DNA of 64,000 nt from Pisaster brevispinus (taxonomy: Eukaryota > Echinodermata > Asteroidea > Forcipulatida > Asteriidae): assembly GCA_023634235.1 (NCBI GenBank), contig JAMKCF010000082.1, positions 1-64,000 on the forward strand, read 5' to 3'. The notes below the pieces were generated by a model. That model was not told the origin of the DNA. It ran no database searches and saw only the letters and a list, made by a program, of their open reading frames with translations. Position 1 is the stretch's first letter. Each line of letters starts with the position of its first letter. This document shows positions 33,896 through 46,401 of the stretch, in pieces. The position numbers and the translations under genes are program-made.

Positions 33896-36800
33896 TCACA
33901 TCACCCCCAGGGCAATATCGAATCTGCACAATTTTAGTACCACTGTAAAGCCCGTTTCAAGGGCTCCCTCTCCCGTGAGTTTAGAGTCGCTGACGATTCT
34001 GTAGGCGAGGCGAGCGGCCTGGATGTTAGGCCTACCCCTAAGAAAAATTGAAAAAAAAAACAAAAAAAAAACAAAAACCCAGAAGCAAGGTCGTGCCGGC
34101 AGGGGTCATGGCCCAAAATAAAAGTGCGGTGAATTTGGGAATAACTCCCGATCTAGGAGGGCTAGAGGGATGATTTTTTGGCCTGACTCTGCCTTAGGTA
34201 TCCCTGCATCCGAAAATTAGACTTTTACGGCCGTTGCGGGCAGGCTTCACACCGGAAAAGACCAGCAAGCGGGGACACTCCGAAAGCCCCCCAAAACATC
34301 AACTTGATTTTGGTTTAAAAAAACACAAATACAAAATAAGGAGGGTCACATCACCCCCAGGGCAATACCGAATCTGCACAATTTTAGTACCACTGTAAAG
34401 CCCGTTTCAAGGGCTCCCTCTCCCGTGAGTTTGGGGTCGCTGACGATTCTGTAGGCGAGGCGAGCGGCCTGGATGTTAGGCCTACCCCTAAGAAAAATTG
34501 AAAAAAAAAACAAAAAAAAAAAACAAGAAGCAAGGTCGTGCCGGCAGGGGTCATGGCCCAAAATAAAAGTGCGGTGAATTTGGGAATAACTCCCGATCTA
34601 GGAGGGCTAGAGGGATGATTTTTTGGCCTGACTCTGCCTTAGGTATCCCTGCATCCGAAAATTAGACTTTTACGGCCGTTGCGGGCAGGCTTCACACCGG
34701 AAAAGACCAGCAAGCGGGGACACTCCGAAAGCCCCGCAAAACATCAACGTGATTTTGCTTTAAAAAGACACAAATACAAAATAAGGAGGGTCACATCACC
34801 CCCAGGGCAATATCGAATCTGCACAATTTTAGTACCACTGTAAAGCCCGTTTCAAGGGCTCCCTATCCCGTGAGTTTGGGGTTGCTGACGATTCTGTAGG
34901 CGAGGCGAGCGGCCTGGATGTTAGGCCTACCCCTAAGAAAAATTGAAAAAAAAAAAAAAAAAAAAACCCAGAAGCAAGGTCGTGGAGGCAGGGGTCATGG
35001 CGCAAAATAAAAGTGCGGTGAATTTGGGAATAAGTCCCGATCTAGGAGGGCTAGAGAGATGATTTTTTGGCCTGACTCTGCCTTAGGTATCCCTGCATCC
35101 GAAAATTAGACTTTTACGGCCGTTGCGGGCAGGCTTCACACCGGAAAAGACCAGCAAGCGGGGACACTCCGAAAGCCCCGCAAAACATCAACGTGATTTT
35201 GCTGTAAAAAGACACAAATACAAAATAAGGAGGGTCACATCACCCCCAGGGCAATATCGAATCTGCACAATTTTAGTACCACTGTAAAGCCCGTTTCAAG
35301 GGCTCCCTCTCCCGTGAGTTTGGGGTTGCTGACGATTCTGTAGGCGAGGCGAGCGGCCTGGATGTTAGGCCCACCCCTTAGAGAAATAGGAAAACAAAAA
35401 CCAGGGGTAATGGCCCAAAATAAAAGTGCGGTGATTTTGGGAATAAGTCCCGATCTAGGAGGGCTAGAGAGATGATTTTTTTTACCTGACTCTGCCTTAG
35501 GTATCCCTGCATCCGAAAATTAGACTTTTACGGCCGTTGCGGGCAGGCTTCACACCGGAAAAGACCAGCAAGCGGGGACACTCCGAAAGCCCCCCAAAAC
35601 ATCAACTTGATTTTGCTGTAAAAAGACACAAATACAAAATAAGGAGGGTCACATCACCCCCAGGGCAATATCGAATCTGCACAATTTTAGTACCACTGTA
35701 AAGCCCGTTTCAAGGGCTCCCTCTCCCGTGAGTTTGGGGTTGCTGACGATTCTGTAGGCGAGGCGAGCGGCCTGGATGTTAGGCCTACCCCTAAGAAAAA
35801 TAGAAAAAAAAAAAAAAAAAAAAAAAAACAAGAAGCAAGGTCGTGCCGGCAGGGGTCATGGCCCAAAATAAAAGTGCGGTGAATTTGGGAATAACTCCCG
35901 ATCTAGGAGGGCTAGAGGGATGATTTTTTTGCCTGACTCTGCCTTAGGTATCCCTGCATCCGAAAATTAGACTTTTACGGCCGTTGCGGGCAGGCTTCAC
36001 ACCGGAAAAGACCAGCAAGCGGGGACACTCCGAAAGCCCCGCAAAACATCAACGTGATTTTGCTGTAAAAAGACACAAATACAAAATAAGGAGGGTCACA
36101 TCACCCCCAGGGCAATATCGAATCTGCACAATTTTAGTACCACTGTAAAGCCCGTTTCAAGTGCTCCCTCTCCCGTGAGTTTGGGGTCGCTGACGATTCT
36201 GTAGGCGAGGCGAGCGGCCTGGATGTTAGGCCTACCCCTAAGAAAAATTGAAAAAAAAACAACAACAAAAAAAACCCAGAAGCAAGGTCGTGGAGGCAGG
36301 GGTCATGGCGCAAAATAAAAGTGCGGTGAATTTGGGAATAACTCCCGATCTAGGAGGGCTAGAGGGATGATTTTTTGGCCTGACTCTGCCTTAGGTATCC
36401 CTGCATCCGAAAATTAGACTTTTACGGCCGTTGCGGGCAGGCTTCACACCGGAAAAGACCAGCAAGCGGGGACACTCCGAAAGCCCCGCAAAACATCAAC
36501 GTGATTTTGCTTTAAAAAGACACAAATACAAAATAAGGAGGGTCACATCACCCCCAGGGCAATATCGAATCTGCACAATTTTAGTACCACTGTAAAGCCC
36601 GTTTCAAGGGCTCCCTCTCCCGTGAGTTTGGGGTTGCTGACGATTCTGTAGGCGAGGCGAGCGGCCTGGATGTTAGGCCCACCCCTTAGAGAAATAGGAA
36701 AACAAAAACCAGGGGTAATGGCCCAAAATAAAAGTGCGGTGATTTTGGGAATAAGTCCCGATCTAGGAGGGCTAGAGAGATGATTTTTTTACCTGACTCT

Positions 36801-38292
36801 GCCTTAGGTATCCCTGCATCCGAAAATTAGACTTTTACGGCCGTTGCGGGCAGGCTTCACACCGGAAAAGACCAGCAAGCGGGGACACTCCGAAAGCCCC
36901 CCAAAACATCAACTTGATTTTGCTGTAAAAAGACACAAATACAAAATAAGGAGGGTCACATCACCCCCAGGGCAATATCGAATCTGCACAATTTTAGTAC
37001 CACTGTAAAGCCCGTTTCAAGTGCTCCCTCTCCCGTGAGTTTGGGGTTGCTGACGATTCTGTAGGCGAGGCGAGCGGCCTGGATGTTAGGCCTACCCCTA
37101 AGAAAAATTGAAAAAAAAAAAACAAAAAAAAAACCCAGAAGCAAGGTCGTGGAGGCAGGGGTCATGGCGCAAAATAAAAGTGCGGTGAATTTGGGAATAA
37201 GTCCCGATCTAGGAGGGCTAGAGAGATGATTTTTTGGCCTGACTCTGCCTTAGGTATCCCTGCATCCGAAAATTAGACTTTTACGGCCGTTGCGGGCAGG
37301 CTTCACACCGGAAAAGACCAGCAAGCGGGGACACTCCGAAAGCCCCGCAAAACATCAACGTGATTTTGCTGTAAAAAGACACAAATACAAAATAAGGAGG
37401 GTCACATCACCCTCAGGGCAATATCGAATCTGCACAATTTTAGTACCACTGTAAAGCCCGTTTCAAGTGCTCCCTCTCCCGTGAGTTTGGGGTCGCTGAC
37501 GATTCTGTAGGCGAGGCGAGCGGCCTGGATGTTAGGCCTACCCCTAAGAAAAATTGAAAAAAAAACAAAAAAAAACAAACCCAGAAGCAAGGTCGTGGAG
37601 GCAGGGGTCATGGCGCAAAATAAAAGTGCGGTGAATTTGGGAATAAGTCCCGATCTAGGAGGGCTAGAGAGATGATTTTTTTACCTGACTCTGCCTTACG
37701 TATCCCTGCATCCGAAAATTAGACTTTTACGGCCGTTGCGGGCAGGCTTCACACCGGAAAAGACCAGCAAGCGGGGACATTCCGAAAGCCCCCCAAAACA
37801 TCAACTTGATTTTGCTTTAAAAAGACACAAATACAAAATAAGGAGGGTCACATCACCCCCAGGGCAATATCGAATCTGCACAATTTTAGTACCACTGTAA
37901 AGCCCGTTGCAAGGGCTCCCTGTCCCGTGAGTTTGGGGTCGCTGACGATTCTGTAGGCGAGGCGAGCGGCCTGGATGTTAGGCCTACCCCTAAGAAAAAT
38001 TGAAAAAAACAAAACAAAAAAAAACCCAGAAGCAAGATCGTGCCGGCAGGGGTCATGGCCCAAAATAAAAGTGCGGTGAATTTGGGAATAACTCCCAATC
38101 TAGGAGGGCTAGAGGGATGATTTTTTGGCCTGACTCTGCCTTAGGTATCCCTGCATCCGAAACTTAGACTTTTACGGCCGTTGCGGGCAGGCTTCACACC
38201 GGAAAAGACCAGCAAGCGGGGACACTCCGAAAGCCCCGCAAAACATCAACGTGATTTTGCTGTAAAAAGACACAAATACAAAATAAGGAGGG
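33896..38292 (+). repeat. A-rich stretch with a gtggaggcagg subfamily
   Basis: Monomers 33896 A, 34346 A, 34791 A, 35235 B, 35649 A, 36096 A, 36543 B, 36956 A, 37402 A and 37848 A. Runs of consecutive class A are unusual here. Four A copies (34791, 36096, 36956, 37402) read gtcgtggaggcagg in place of gtcgtgccggcagg, with gtcatggcgc, which destroys the TGCCGGCA palindrome. ttcaagtgctcc (36158, 37018, 37464) links them to the 21710/31362 monomers. Tracts are variously interrupted by c. Confidence 0.85.
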
Positions 38293-39719
38293 TCACATCA
38301 CCACCAGGGCAATATCAAATCTGCACAATTTTAGTACCACTGTAAAGCCCGTTTCAAGGGCTCCCTCTCCCGTGAGTTTGGGGTCGCTGACGATTCTGTA
38401 GGCGAGGCGAGCGGCCTGGATGTTAGGCCCACCCCTTAGAGAAATAGGAAAACAAAAACCAGGGGTAATGGCCCAAAATAAAAGTGCGGTGATTTTGGGA
38501 ATAAGTCCCGATCTAGGAGGGCTAGAGAGATGATTCTTTTACCTGACTCTGCCTTAGGTATCCCTGCATCCGAAAAAATTAGACTTTTACGGCCGTTGCG
38601 GGCAGGCTTCACACCGGAAAAGACCAGCGAGCGGGGACACTCCGAAAGCCCCCCAAAACATCAACTTGATTTTGCTGTAAAAAGACACAAATACAAAATA
38701 AGGAGGGTCACATCACCCCCAGGGCAATATCGAATCTGCACAATTTTAGTACCACTGTAAAGCCCGTTTCAAGGGCTCCCTCTCCCGTCAGTTTGGGGTC
38801 GCTGACGATTCTGTAGGCGAGGCGAGTGGCCTGGATGTTAGGCCTACCCCTAAGAAAAATTGAAAAAAAAAAAAAAACAAAAAAACCCAGAAGCAAGGTC
38901 GTGCCGGCAGGGGTCATGGCCCAAAATAAAAGTGCGGTGAATTTGGGAATAACTCCCGATCTAGGAGGGCTAGAGGGATGATTTTTTGGCCTGACTCTGC
39001 CTTAGGTATCCCTGCATCCGAAAATTAGACTTTTACGGCCGTTGCGGGCAGGCTTTACACCGGAAAAGACCAGCAAGCGGGACACTCCGAAAGCCCCGCA
39101 AAACATCAACGTGATTTTGCTGTAAAAAGACACAAATACAAAATAAGGAGGGTCACATCACCCCCAGGGTGATATCGAATCTGCACAATTTTAGTACCAC
39201 TGTAAAGCCCGTTTCAAGGGCTCCCTCTCCCGTCAGTTTGGGGTCGCTGACGATTCTGTAGGCGAGGCGAGTGGCCTGGATGTTAGGCCTACCCCTAAGA
39301 AAAATTGAAAAAAAAAAACAGGGGTAATGGCCCAAAATAAAAGTTTGGTGATTTTGGGAATAAGTCCCGATCTAGGAGGGCTAGAGAGATGATTTTTTTA
39401 CCTGACTCTGCCTTAGGTATCCCTGCATCCGAAAAGTAGACTTTTACGGCCGTTGCGGGCAGGCTTCACACCGGAAAAGACCAGCAAGCGGGGACACTCC
39501 GAAAGCCCCCCAAAACATCAACTTGATTTTGCTGTAAAAAGACACAAATACAAAATAAGGAGGGTCACATCACCCCCAGGGCAATATCGAATCTGCACAA
39601 TTTTAGTACCACTGTAAAGCCCGTTTCAAGGGCTCCCTCTCCCGTCAGTTTGGGGTCGCTGACGATTCTGTAGGCGAGGCGAGCGGCCTGGATGTTAGGC
39701 CTACCCCTAAGAAAAATTG

Positions 39720-39751
<32 letters not shown>

Positions 39752-42559
39752 AGAAGCAAGGTCGTGCCGGCAGGGGTCATGGCCCAAAATAAAAGTGCGG
39801 TGAATTTGGGAATAACTCCCGAACTAGGAGGGCTAGAGGGATGATTTTTTGGCCTGACTCTGCCTTAGGTATCCCTGCATCCGAAAATTAGACTTTTACG
39901 GCCGTTGCGGGCAGGCTTCACACCGGAAAAGATCAGCAAGCGGGGACACTCCGAAAGCCCCGCAAAACATCAACGTGATTTTGTTGTAAAAAGACACAAA
40001 TACAAAATAAGGAGGGTCACATCACCCCCAGGACAATATCATATGTGCACAATTTTAGTACCACTGTAAAGCCCGTTTCAAGGGCTCCCTCTCCCGTGAG
40101 TTTGGGGTCGCTGACGATTCTGTAGGCGAGGCGAGCGGCCTGGATGCTAGGCCCACCCCTTAGAGAAATAGGAAAACAAAAACCAGGGGTAATGGCCCAA
40201 AATAAAAGTGCGGTGATTTTGGGAATAAGTCCCGATCTAGGAGGGCTAGAGAGATGATTTTTTTACCTGACTCTGCCTTAGGTATCCCTGCATCCGAAAA
40301 GTAGACTTTTACGGCCGTTGCGGGCAGGCTTCACACCGGAAAAGACCAGCGAGCGGGGACACTCCGAAAGCCCCCAAAACATCAACTTGATTTTGCTGTA
40401 AAAAGACACAAATACAAAATAAGGAGGGTCACATCACCCCCAGGGCAATATCGAATCTGCACAATTTTAGTACCACTGTAAAGCCCGTTTCAAGGGCTCC
40501 CTCTCCCGTCAGTTTGGGGTCGCTGACGATTCTGTAGGCGAGGCGAGTGGCCTGGATGTTAGGCCTACCCCTAAGAAAAATTGAAAAAAAAAAAAAAAAA
40601 AAAAAACCCAGAAGCAAGGTCGTGCCGGCAGGGGTCATGGCCCAAAATAAAAGTGCGGTGAATTTGGGAATAACTCCCGATCTAGGAGGGCTAGATGGAT
40701 GATTTTTTGGCCTGACTCTGCCTTAGGTATCCCTGCATCCGAAAATTAGACTTTTACGGCCGTTGCGGGCAGGCTTTACACCGGAAAAGACCAGCAAGCG
40801 GGACACTCCGAAAGCCCCGCAAAACATCAACGTGATTTTGCTGTAAAAAGACACAAATACAAAATAAGGAGGGTCACATCACCCCCAGGGCAACATCGAA
40901 TCTGGCACAATTTTAGTACCACTGTAAAGCCCGTTTCAAGGGCTCCCTCTCCCGTGAGTTTGGGGTCGCTGACGATTCTGTAGGCGAGGCGAGCGGCCTG
41001 GATGTTAGGCCCACCCCTTAGAGAAATAGGAAAACAAAAACCAGGGGTAATGGCCCAAAATAAAAGTGCGGTGATTTTGGGAATAAGTCCCGATCTAGGA
41101 GGGCTAGAGAGATGATTCTTTTACCTGACTCTGCCTTAGGTATCCCTGCATCCGAAAAAAAAGACTTTTACGGCCGTTGCGGGCAGGCTTCACACCGGAA
41201 AAGACCAGCGAGCGGGGACACTCCGAAAGCCCCCCAAAACATCAACTTGATTTTGCTGTAAAAAGACACAAATACAAAATAAGGAGGGTCACATCACCCC
41301 CAGGGCAATATCGAATCTGCACAATTTTAGTACCACTGTAAAGCCCGTTTCAAGGGCTCCCTCTCCCGTCAGTTTGGGGTCGCTGACGATTCTGTAGGCG
41401 AGGCGAGTGGCCTGGATGTTAGGCCTACCCCTAAGAAAAATTGAAAAAAAAAACAAAACAAAAAAACCCAGAAGCAAGGTCGTGCCGGCAGGGGTCATGG
41501 CCCAAAATAAAAGTGCGGTGAATTTGGGAATAACTCCCGATCTAGGAGGGCTAGAGGGATGATTTTTTGGCCTGACTCTGCCTTAGGTATCCCTGCATCC
41601 GAAAATTAGACTTTTACGGCCGTTGCGGGCAGGCTTTACACCGGAAAAGACCAGCAAGCGGGACACTCCGAAAGCCCCGCAAAACATCAACGTGATTTTG
41701 CTGTAAAAAGACACAAATACAAAATAAGGAGGGTCACATCACCCCCAGGGCAATATCGAATCTGCACAATTTTAGTACCACTGTAAAGCCCGTTTCAAGG
41801 GCTCCCTCTCCCGTGAGTTTGGGGTCGCTGACGATTCTGTAGGCGAGGCGAGCGGCCTGGATGTTAGGCCCACCCCTTAGAGAAATAGGAAAACAAAAAC
41901 CAGGGGTAATGGCCCAAAATAAAAGTGCGGTGATTTTGGGAATAAGTCCCGATCTAGGTTGGCTAGAGAGATGATTTTTTTACCTGACTCTGCCTTAGGT
42001 ATCCCTGCATCCGAAAATTAGACTTTTACGGCCGTTGCGGGCAGGCTTCACACCGGAAAAGATCAGCAAGCGGGGACACTCCGAAAGCCCCGCAAAACAT
42101 CAACGTGATTTTGTTGTAAAAAGACACAAATACAAAATAAGGAGGGTCACATCACCCCCAGGACAATATCATATGTGCACAATTTTAGTACCACTGTAAA
42201 GCCCGTTTCAAGGGCTCCCTCTCCCGTGAGTTTGGGGTCGCTGACGATTCTGTAGGCGAGGCGAGCGGCCTGGATGTTAGGCCAACCCCTTAGAGAAATA
42301 GGAAAACAAAAACCAGGGGTAATGGCCCAAAATAAAAGTGCGGTGATTTTGGGAATAAGTCCCGATCTAGGTTGGCTAGAGAGATGATTTTTTTACCTGA
42401 CTCTGCCTTAGGTATCCCTGCATCCGAAAATTAGACTTTTACGGCCGTTGCGGGCAGGCTTCACACCGGAAAAGATCAGCAAGCGGGGACACTCCGAAAG
42501 CCCCGCAAAACATCAACGTGATTTTGTTGTAAAAAGACACAAATACAAAATAAGGAGGG
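38293..42559 (+). repeat. Dimer-based subfamily with ccgtcagtttgg
   Basis: Monomers 38293 B, 38708 A, 39153 hybrid, 39565 A, 40017 B, 40429 A, 40874 B, 41289 A, 41734 B and 42147 B. The A copies share cccgtcagtttgg, and most share gcgagtggcc; accagcgagcgg precedes 38708, 40429 and 41289. 38708, 40429 and 41289 are spaced 1,721 and 860 bp, two and one dimer lengths. 40017 and 42147 carry gatcagcaag, ttgttgtaaaa and tcatatgtgcac, linking this stretch to the next. Confidence 0.85.
39153..39564 (+). repeat. Hybrid monomer: class A front, class B back, joined in the A-tract (412 bp)
   Basis: The front is class A (ccgtcagtttgg, gcgagtggcc, cctacccctaag, attg and a run of A), but the tract ends in caggggtaatggccc, which is class B. 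The 20-bp class A segment is absent and the tail is B-type (ggtgattttggg, aagtcccg, tttttttacctg). The switch falls in the A-run (about 39308-39320). It also has private changes: cagggtgatatcg and agtttggtg. Confidence 0.9.
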
Positions 42560-45500
42560 TCACATCACCCCCAGGACAATATCATATGTGCACAATTTTA
42601 GTACCACTGTAAAGCCCGTTTCAAGGGCTCCCTCTCCCGTGAGTTTGGGGTCGCTGACGATTCTGTAGGCGAGGCTAGCGGCCTGGATGTTAGGCCTACC
42701 CCTAAGAAAAATTGAAAAAAAACAAAAAAAAAAAAACCCAGAAGCAAGGTCGTGCCGGCAGGGGTCATGGCCCAAAATAAAAGTGCGGTGAATTTGGGAA
42801 TAACTCCCGATCTAGGAGGGCTAGAGGGATGATTTTTTGGCCTGACTCTGCCTTAGGTATCCCTGCATCCGAAAATTAGACTTTTACGGCCGTTGCGGGC
42901 AGGCTTCACACCGGAAAAGACCAGCAAGCGGGGACACTCCGAAAGCCCCGCAAAACATCAACGTGATTTTGCTGTAAAAAGACACAAATACAAAATAAGG
43001 AGGGTCACATCACCCCCAAGGCAATGTCGAATCTGCACAATTTTAGTACCACTGTAAAGCCCGTTTCAAGGGCTCCCTCTCCCGTGAGTTTGGGGTTGCT
43101 GACGATTCTGTAGGCGAGGCGAGAGGCCTGGATGTTAGGCCTACCCCTTAGAGAAATAGGAAAACAAAAACCAGGGGTAATGGCCCAAAATAAAAGTGCG
43201 GTGATTTTGGGAATAAGTCCCGATCTAGGAGGGCTAGAGAGATGATTTTTTTACCTGACTCTGCCTTAGGTATCCCTGCATCCGAAAATTAGACTTTTAC
43301 GGCCGTTGCGGGCAGGCTTCACACCGGAAAAGACCAGCAAGCGGGGACACTCCGAAAGCCCCGCAAAACATCAACGTGATTTTGCTGTAAAAAGACACAA
43401 ATACAAAATAAGGAGGGTCACATCACCCCCAGGGCAATATCATATGTGCACAATTTTAGTACCACTGTAAAGCCCGTTTCAAGGGCTCCCTCTCCCGTGA
43501 GTTTGGGGTCGCTGACGATTCTGTAGGCGAGGCGAGCGGCCTGGATGTTAGGCCTACCCCTAAGAAAAATTGAAAAAAAAAAAAAAAAAAAAAAACAGAA
43601 GCAAGGTCGTGCCGGCAGGGGTCATGGCCCATAATAAAAGTGCGGTGAATTTGGGAATAACTCCCGATCTAGGAGGGCTAGAGGGATGATTTTTTGGCCT
43701 GACTCTGCCTTAGGTATCCCTGCATCCGAAAATTAGACTTTTATGGCCGTTGTGGGCAGGCTTCACACCGGAAAAGACCAGCAAGCGGGGACACTCCGAA
43801 AGCCCCGCAAAACATCAACGTGATTTTGCTGTAAAAAGACACAAATACAAAATAAGGAGGGTCACATCACCCCCAGGGCAATATCGAATCTGCACAATTT
43901 TAATACCACTGTAAAGCCCGTTTCAAGGGCTCCCTCTCCCGTGAGTTTGGGGTTGCTGACGATTCTGTAGGCGAGGCGAGCGGCCTGGATGTTAGGCCCA
44001 CCCCTTAGAGAAATAGGAAAACAAAAACCAGGGGTAATGGCCCAAAATAAAAGTGCGGTGATTTTGGGAATAAGTCCCGATCTAGGAGGGCTAGAGGGAT
44101 GATTTTTTTACCTGACTCTGCCTTAGGTATCCCTGCATCCGTAAATTAGACTTTTACGGCCGTTGTGGGCAGGCTTCACACCGGAAAAGACCAGCAAGCG
44201 GGGACACTCCGAAAGCCCCGCAAAACATCAACGTGATTTTGCTGTAAAAAGACACAAATACAAAATAAGGAGGGTCACATCACCCCCAGGACAATATCAT
44301 ATGTGCACAATTTTAGTACCACTGTAAAGCCCGTTTCAAGGGCTCCCTCTCCCGTGAGTTTGGGGTCGCTGACGATTCTGTAGGCGAGGCGAGCGGCCTG
44401 GATGTTAGGCCAACCCCTTAGAGAAATAGGAAAACAAAAACCAGGGGTAATGGCCCAAAATAAAAGTGCGGTGATTTTGGGAATAAGTCCCGATCTAGGT
44501 TGGCTAGAGAGATGATTTTTTTACCTGACTCTGCCTTAGGTATCCCTGCATCCGAAAATTAGACTTTTACGGCCGTTGCGGGCAGGCTTCACACCGGAAA
44601 AGATCAGCAAGCGGGGACACTCCGAAAGCCCCGCAAAACATCAACGTGATTTTGTTGTAAAAAGACACAAATACAAAATAAGGAGGGTCACATCACCCCC
44701 AGGACAATATCATATGTGCACAATTTTAGTACCACTGTAAAGCCCGTTTCAAGGGCTCCCTCTCCCGTGAGTTTGGGGTCGCTGACGATTCTGTAGGCGA
44801 GGCTAGCGGCCTGGATGTTAGGCCTACCCCTAAGAAAAATTGAAAAAAAACAAAAAAAAAAAAACCCAGAAGCAAGGTCGTGCCGGCAGGGGTCATGGCC
44901 CAAAATAAAAGTGCGGTGAATTTGGGAATAACTCCCGATCTAGGAGGGCTAAAGGGATGATTTTTTGGCCTGACTCTGCCTTAGGTATCCCTGCATCCGA
45001 AAATTAGACTTTTACGGCCGTTGCGGGCAGGCTTCACACCGGAAAAGACCAGCAAGCGGGGACACTCCGAAAGCCCCGCAAAACATCAACGTGATTTTGC
45101 TGTAAAAAGACACAAATACAAAATAAGGAGGGTCACATCACCCCCAAGGCAATGTCGAATCTGCACAATTTTAGTACCACTGTAAAGCCCGTTTCAAGGG
45201 CTCCCTCTCCCGTGAGTTTGGGGTCGCTGACGATTCTGTAGGCGAGGCGAGAGGCCTGGATGTTAGGCCTACCCCTTAGAGAAATAGGAAAACAAAAACC
45301 AGGGGTAATGGCCCAAAATAAAAGTGCGGTGATTTTGGGAATAAGTCCCGATCTAGGAGGGCTAGAGAGATGATTTTTTTACCTGACTCTGCCTTAGGTA
45401 TCCCTGCATCCGAAAATTAGACTTTTACGGCCGTTGCGGGCAGGCTTCACACCGGAAAAGACCAGCAAGCGGGGACACTCCGAAAGCCCCGCAAAACATC

Positions 45501-46401
45501 AACGTGATTTTGCTGTAAAAAGACACAAATACAAAATAAGGAGGGTCACATCACCCCCAGGGCAATATCATATGTGCACAATTTTAGTACCACTGTAAAG
45601 CCCGTTTCAAGGGCTCCCTCTCCCGTGAGTTTGGGGTCGCTGACGATTCTGTAGGCGAGGCGAGCGGCCTGGATGTTAGGCCTACCCCTAAGAAAAATTG
45701 AAAAAAAAAAAAAAAAAAAAAACAGAAGCAAGGTCGTGCCGGCAGGGGTCATGGCCCATAATAAAAGTGCGGTGAATTTGGGAATAACTCCCGATCTAGG
45801 AGGGCTAGAGGGATGATTTTTTGGCCTGACTCTGCCTTAGGTATCCCTGCATCCGAAAATTAGACTTTTACGGCCGTTGTGGGCAGGCTTCACACCGGAA
45901 AAGACCAGCAAGCGGGGACACTCCGAAAGCCCCGCAAAACATCAACGTGATTTTGCTGTAAAAAGACACAAATACAAAATAAGGAGGGTCACATCACCCC
46001 CAGGGCAATATCGAATCTGCACAATTTTAATACCACTGTAAAGCCCGTTTCAAGGGCTCCCTCTCCCGTGAGTTTGGGGTTGCTGACGATTCTGTAGGCG
46101 AGGCGAGCGGCCTGGATGTTAGGCCCACCCCTTAGAGAAATAGGAAAACAAAAACCAGGGGTAATGGCCCAAAATAAAAGTGCGGTGATTTTGGGAATAA
46201 GTCCCGATCTAGGAGGGCTAGAGGGATGATTTTTTTACCTGACTCTGCCTTAGGTATCCCTGCATCCGTAAATTAGACTTTTACGGCCGTTGTGGGCAGG
46301 CTTCACACCGGAAAAGACCAGCAAGCGGGGACACTCCGAAAGCCCCGCAAAACATCAACGTGATTTTGCTGTAAAAAGACACAAATACAAAATAAGGAGG
46401 G
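42560..46401 (+). repeat. Five-monomer sub-repeat of 2,128 bp inside the 17-mer
   Basis: A-B-A-B-B (42560, 43005, 43418, 43862, 44275; 445+413+444+413+413) is followed by a second start at 44688 with A-B-A-B (44688, 45133, 45546, 45989), which then goes on to A instead of B. Shared markers are ggctagcgg, tcatatgtgcac, ccaaggcaatgtcg, gcgagaggcc, cccataataaaag and ccgtaaattag. The same arrangement recurs at 49932 and 52060 through the larger duplication. Confidence 0.88.
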
